Part shown: in pieces, positions 59,631-64,000 of the stretch | Position numbering within the stretch: position 1 is the stretch's first letter | How the letters are laid out: each line of letters starts with the position of its first letter | Assembly: GCF_037975245.1 (NCBI RefSeq) | Contig: NC_092561.1 | Location: 3,026,501-3,090,500 of the forward strand | Origin: Apostichopus japonicus | Lineage: Eukaryota; Echinodermata; Holothuroidea; Aspidochirotida; Stichopodidae | Direction of reading: 5' to 3' | DNA length: 64,000 bases | The notes under the pieces: generated by a model | Told to the model about the DNA's origin: nothing | Databases searched by the model: none | What the model saw: the letters and a program-made list of their open reading frames with translations, nothing else | Made by a program: the position numbers and the translations under genes

Positions 59631-59635
59631 TTGGC

Positions 59636-59792
59636 GTTTATCTTCTACTCCCTCCTTTTCTTTTTTTTTCCCTCTCCCTCTCCTTCTTCTTTTTCTTTTC
59701 CCTTCCTTCCTCTCCTCCTCCTCCTCTTTTTTCCCCTCTTTTCCCCTCTTTTTTCCTTTTTTCTTCTCTTTTTTTCTCTCCTCTTTTTCTTA
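59636..59792. repeat. Polypyrimidine tract, about 155 bp
   Basis: Nearly pure C and T on plus (TTTTCTTTTTTTTTCCC, CTCTCCTCCTCCTCC and similar). It is followed at once by a CCCGGGGGGCGCGCGCCCCC block. It is a candidate triplex-forming sequence; the frames through it are compositional artefacts. Confidence 0.9.
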
Positions 59793-59845
59793 CCCGGGGG
59801 GCGCGCGCCCCCAACGCCCCCCTGGATACGCGCCTGGTTATATGT
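59793..59845 (-). mobile_element. GC-rich repeat terminus (GCGCGTATCCAGGGGGG on minus)
   Basis: On minus it reads CAGGCGCGTATCCAGGGGGG followed by CGTTGGGGGCGCGCGCCCCC. I recognise this style of sequence as an end of widespread non-autonomous invertebrate elements; the family is not named. Confidence 0.4.
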
Positions 59846-59914
59846 CTGTATAATGGTAATAATTGCGCTTTTTATCATTCCAATATCTTAATAGCTCTGA
59901 CTTACAATATGTAC

Positions 59915-61600
59915 AAAAAACATAATAAAAAAAAAAAATAAAATAGAGCGATATGTTTTATATGAAAATTTTCTTCATAAATATATTTCAAGAAAAGTAT
60001 TCCCTAGTTGCTCACAACTACAATGAGTTGTGTACGAATATAATCTACAAATATTAAAGAAACCCACGGTACAAGGAATTTACAAAAACAAATTAATTAC
60101 AATTTCAATGATTTAAAAATACGAATCCAATTTTGTATGTTTCTGCCAAAATTATCACTGAAACTGAATGCTTTTTGTGTTATGTTAAAGCATACAGGTC
60201 TCATTATACATTGTGGAAACTGTAAAATGATAAAATAATACATCCATAAGATGTAATCTAGTTTTATCAGTATCAATATCTCAATAAATAAGGAAATTAT
60301 TATTTTTTCTTGTAAAGCACCAATGATGCAGGTGAAAATGTTTATGTTTTCACACGATACTACTGTTTTTTGTTTTTACATTTTATATTTATGTAATACC
60401 TTCTTATATCAGGAAGTAAATAAAATGGATTGATGAAATTTTCTTTATTTTATATTAAAAATTGTTTTGGTTTAGTATGTTATGTTTTGTTTCATCCCCA
60501 TTCCTGTTGTAGATACTTGCATCAACTCCAAACGGGTTTGAGTGGCTCCGTCATCGGACCTGTCTTTGGGTTCGTTATCTGAATGATAGTGTGTGACTCT
60601 CCGTCTAGACTTTAATGCATTGTCTTTGCTTTCTTTATCTGAATGATATAGTCTGACGCTCCCTGAATGTTGTGATGGCGGTATTTGTAAACTGATTAGC
60701 ATTTTGAGCATTGCAGTAACATAGCAACATATTCAGTACACCATGCAACGTCTTTCCACTTAAGTGTTCCGTGTTTTAACTTTGTCATCAGAATTATCAT
60801 GGAGTAGCCAGAGATGTGAATATGATTACTAATTGATCACATGCATTTTTTTTAGAAACTGTCAAGTGCATCGCTTACTCGATTTCCAAGGTATTTACAC
60901 TATCTTTTTTACTTACGAACAGTGTTGTAACAAGTCATGACTTGCGTCACTTATATTACTTTGCAATTGTGGAGACACATATTGTTAAAATATTGTGTGA
61001 ATTAATAGCACAGCAGCAGGGTTGGTGATGTCATTATTGCAACTGAGCATGAGAAAAGTTTTTTTTTAAAGGGAAAATGAAGTTTAACAAAACTATTTTC
61101 CTCGGAAAAAATTTGCATGGTGAATAAATTCTAACGAAGAGAACATTGACAATATTTATATATGAAATTCTATATCTGAGACACTCTTTTTCTCGACACG
61201 CTTTTGTCAAAACTTCCTTACAAATTTGATCACTTCCGAGAGGACTCATCGACTTTTTATCAATTCTGGAGTTACAATCTGGAATAGTTTAGACAACACA
61301 ATAAAAACATCCAAAAGTGTTCAATGCTTTTACTTAACGATTATGATCATTAAGCAGTGATTCTTTCTTTCTTGTTTTTTTTCTTTGTTCTTTGTTCTTT
61401 TCTCTTTCTTCTTCCTCTTACTTATCCTTTGTATTCTTTCGTTTATTGTTTTTGTAAAGGGGGACTGCTCGTAAAAGCTCTGCTTCTTCAGTACTTCTCC
61501 ACTTCTTTGTGCTTGAAGTATTCACCATTTTATTTATATTATGTGGAAATAAACTAAACTCAAACTTTGTGGAAACCCTGTATAACGCCCTTTTCATAAA
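59915..61600 (+). repeat. Segmental duplication block c1' (partner at 54.4-55.9 kb)
   Basis: Direct-orientation copy of 54385-55880 with the same ordered landmarks. It is longer by insertions, including a pyrimidine-rich stretch with TGTAAAGGGGGACTGCTCGT and AAATAAACTAAACT (61370-61560) that resembles a retroposon 3' end. It ends in the shared GGAAACCCTGTATAA.GCCC. Confidence 0.88.
60561..60665. repeat. 60-bp tandem repeat, about 1.7 copies
   Basis: Same unit as at 55111-55315, with reduced copy number. On minus this copy is open (60472-60711) and encodes two charged repeats with HSDKESKDNALKSRR and HSDNEPKDRSDDG. Confidence 0.85.
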
Positions 61601-61724
61601 TCGCAAGAGCCCCTTTCGCACTCTTTCAATTGCTCATTTACGATCGTGCCCTTCTATCTGCTTCCAGCCCCTGGGTAAAGAAATGCACCCTATATTGGGA
61701 ACTCTCATCTATTATTATTATGTT

Positions 61725-62145
61725 CGTGGAAAACTAGTTGATAGTTGGTGACATAAACAGTGGTATCTTTAATAAAGGGATAACCCACGGCTGAATACGA
61801 TTACCACACTACATTGCTAGTAATTTCTGTATCGTGAGGTCAAACCACAATTTTGTATTCATGGGCGAAGGGCAGAGAAGAGAGGGACAGAAAAGAGCGA
61901 ACAATTAATACACACTTTTGACGGGGCCCTGCAGGGTATAATCCTTTTCGGATACTTCCAAGAAGTGGTGTTAATCGAAGATACATTGATATGTAATTCT
62001 AGAAGGGATGCTCATATTTTACAGCCTTATATACAAAAATGTACCAACTGATGAGTCAGCCGCCGAGTCAGAGACGAAAGGCTTGAGGGGCGGGATGGGA
62101 TGGGATGGGGGAGGTAGGGGTGGGATGAACTAGGTAGGTGAGTTG
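61725..62145 (+). repeat. Segmental duplication block a1' (partner at 21.7-22.1 kb)
   Basis: See block a1. The unit ends in the same G-rich GGGGGAGGTAGGGGT stretch and GGTGAGTTG. It is then followed by a TA microsatellite here, but by unrelated sequence in the partner. Confidence 0.92.

Positions 62146-62180
<35 letters not shown>
62146..62180. repeat. TA dinucleotide microsatellite
   Basis: An uninterrupted TA run of about 32 bp, followed by a G-rich stretch. Confidence 0.93.
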
Positions 62181-62182
<2 letters not shown>

Positions 62183-64000
62183 GTGTGGGGAGGGGGGTGG
62201 GTACGACGTGCTGCTTTGAGTGTGGATCTAAATGTTACTTTTTTCTTGTCTTGTTTTCTCTGACTATTTTTGGAAGCGCCCTACTAGATAAGTCCCTTTA
62301 GGCCATCAGCTGAAGCTCAAAATGTGGCTGTAAAATCAGTTTCGTTCCAGCAACACCGGGTCTAGACTTTTAATGCATTTTTGGGTAGTTTAATGCATCA
62401 CAAACATTATATCAAAAGTTCTCCAAAAAATTTCCTGCAGTATTTTTGTAACGCACCCTTGAAATTGGGTATGTTATGTAGACATTACGTGCTATGATGC
62501 TATGTATTAGGAGCACATGTGCTAACGTTAGATTTGGTACAGTGGTGCATACATACCACTCTTTTCTTATATGTTTAATTACGACTGATATATTCTTTTA
62601 ATAGTTGGGTCAGGGTTACAAGAATGGTGGAAGAGGATTCTGGTCTAAGGGTCAGTGAGGTTTGTTTTCAGGCATTACAAGTTGTGCCCTCCCCCCCCCC
62701 CCTCCCCCTCCATTTTCGCCAAAATGGTAAAAAATCACATTTTCAACTTTGAAATATGAAATACAATTTTTGCACATTATAACTTAAGGGTTTTAATTAT
62801 AAAAATGTACCACTTTTAATAAACTCAGATATAATGCTTTGTAATAAATCAAATATTTTTAGACTTTCCCCCTATGTTATGAATGCATTTCGTCTGTGCA
62901 TGTATGCGTAAATATACACATATAATGAAAAGTTCCTCTCCATAATTGTTACACTCCCCATCCAAACTGTTTTACACATGTGAACCCCTCCCCCTCTACT
63001 TTACATGTAGCTAAATCCCTAGTTACAGTGAGATGTGCCAATGCCCCAAGACCAGTGAGTTATTTCTTTTGTATAAATCAATATATAAGTTGGCACACTA
63101 AGACATCATGGCATATCGTAGATGTGAAATAAAGTTAGTCGGTATATATCCGTTACCTTAGTACTCTTTCTACAGTCTTCTGCAAAACTAGGTACTTTCT
63201 CCATGTTACGGAAACGACATGTTTATAATTCGTATTCCTGCAAAAAGTGTTTCCAAGGGAGTTAACGTATAAAAGAAAAGATCGACAAGGTTTCGAATGG
63301 TATTTTGAATAATAATAGTTCTATATTCTACAAATAATATGAATAATAAAGGTGAATGGAACAAATAAGTGAATAATGAAGACAGTTAACTTAAGCCCCA
63401 GATAGAAAGAAATAATGTATCTATTAAGACTGGGTCGATACACTCAATGGTGTAGTGGAGCTGGGCCTTTGCGATGATTCAAGATACAGGTTCTTCATCA
63501 AAAGGCGCGGCGAGGAATTAATAAGTGATTAAAAGTTCATCCAAGGACAGTTGTACTAGTTATAACAGGATCCACTTCAATTCACTGCATGGAAGTCAGA
63601 TATGGTATGGAAAAGGGAAAGTCCATTCCGTAGTAGAGGTGAAGATAATTAGATGAAATAAAAGTCACTAAAGACTTGAATATCCTTCAGTCAAAACTTG
63701 AACAGATGCACAAAATGTGTTAACAATATGAACAAAACAGGTAACGAAATGTTACGGCAAAACAATAAAGAACCGTGATATTGGAACAGGGTCAGGGGCG
63801 ATGGTTCCCCAACAACAGTATATAAACCTCTGACTGGTTTCAGGACGCGGTATTTGCGTCATCGTCTTTAGTAAATGTAGTTGTGAATATGCAAGAGGTA
63901 AAGCATGCCCATAACACCCTCCACCCCCCTCCCCTCTCAGCAAAAAAAGTGTGATTTGAAGAAAATGTGGATATTTATCATAAGGTGTCTGGTAGGTAGG
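62181..64000. other. Intergenic DNA, no gene recognised
   Basis: It contains a poly-C run at about 62691-62703 and C-rich patches near 62985 and 63920. The open frame 63752-63943 (minus) shows no motif. Confidence 0.5.

Noticed and set aside
59645-59878. Lys/Arg/Glu-rich minus-strand frame and Phe/Ser/Leu-rich plus-strand frames
   Set aside because: They are compositional artefacts of the polypyrimidine tract.

Overview
This window is animal nuclear DNA: AT-rich, with GT/AG introns, non-LTR and BEL/Pao-type retrotransposon debris, many microsatellites and minisatellites, and family-2 carbohydrate sulfotransferase and very-large GTPase (VLIG/GVIN) genes. The repeat types and the VLIG copies suggest a marine invertebrate deuterostome, perhaps an echinoderm. 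That placement is inference only, because no database search could be run.

Three loci carry recognisable host genes, and two of these genes look intact. (1) 16.7-21.4 kb, minus strand: a complete three-exon Golgi carbohydrate sulfotransferase. It encodes 380 aa, with a type II membrane anchor in exon 1 and both PAPS-binding motifs in exon 3. (2) 27.0-33.8 kb, minus strand: a very-large GTPase gene of three phase-compatible coding exons, about 1708 aa. A short basic leader and a death-effector-like exon precede one 4.8-kb exon that holds the G domain and a C-terminal Cys/His module. (3) 38.6-43.2 kb, minus strand: a close paralogue of that large exon, broken by two in-frame stops and two frameshifts and lacking the 5' exons. 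Upstream of it, in opposite orientation (43.7-45.4 kb), lies a degenerate two-exon Cys/His-rich gene, followed by a BEL/Pao pol fragment.

The rest is repeat-dominated. 0-16 kb: a CR1/L2-like fragment (1.0-2.1 kb), a TTAA-flanked foldback element (4.27-5.14 kb), a second CR1/L2 fragment (6.8-7.3 kb), a 21-bp minisatellite open in both directions (9.85-10.5 kb) and a TA palindrome (13.86-13.97 kb). 21.7-26.4 kb: duplicated blocks, a tRNA-like SINE head, a duplicated TA tract and a 38-bp minisatellite. 35-38 kb: retrotransposon remnants. 51.4-52.4 kb: a roughly 76-bp tandem array. 53.3-53.9 kb: a reverse-transcriptase remnant. 54.4-62.1 kb: a mosaic whose blocks duplicate each other or the 21.7-26.4 kb region.

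The most interesting elements are the death-effector-like/VLIG architecture, the in-frame acidic tail just beyond its stop codon, the decaying tandem paralogue, and the direct segmental duplications on either side of this putative immune GTPase cluster. In vertebrates, VLIG/GVIN proteins are interferon-inducible. A role here in cell-autonomous defence is inferred from family membership.
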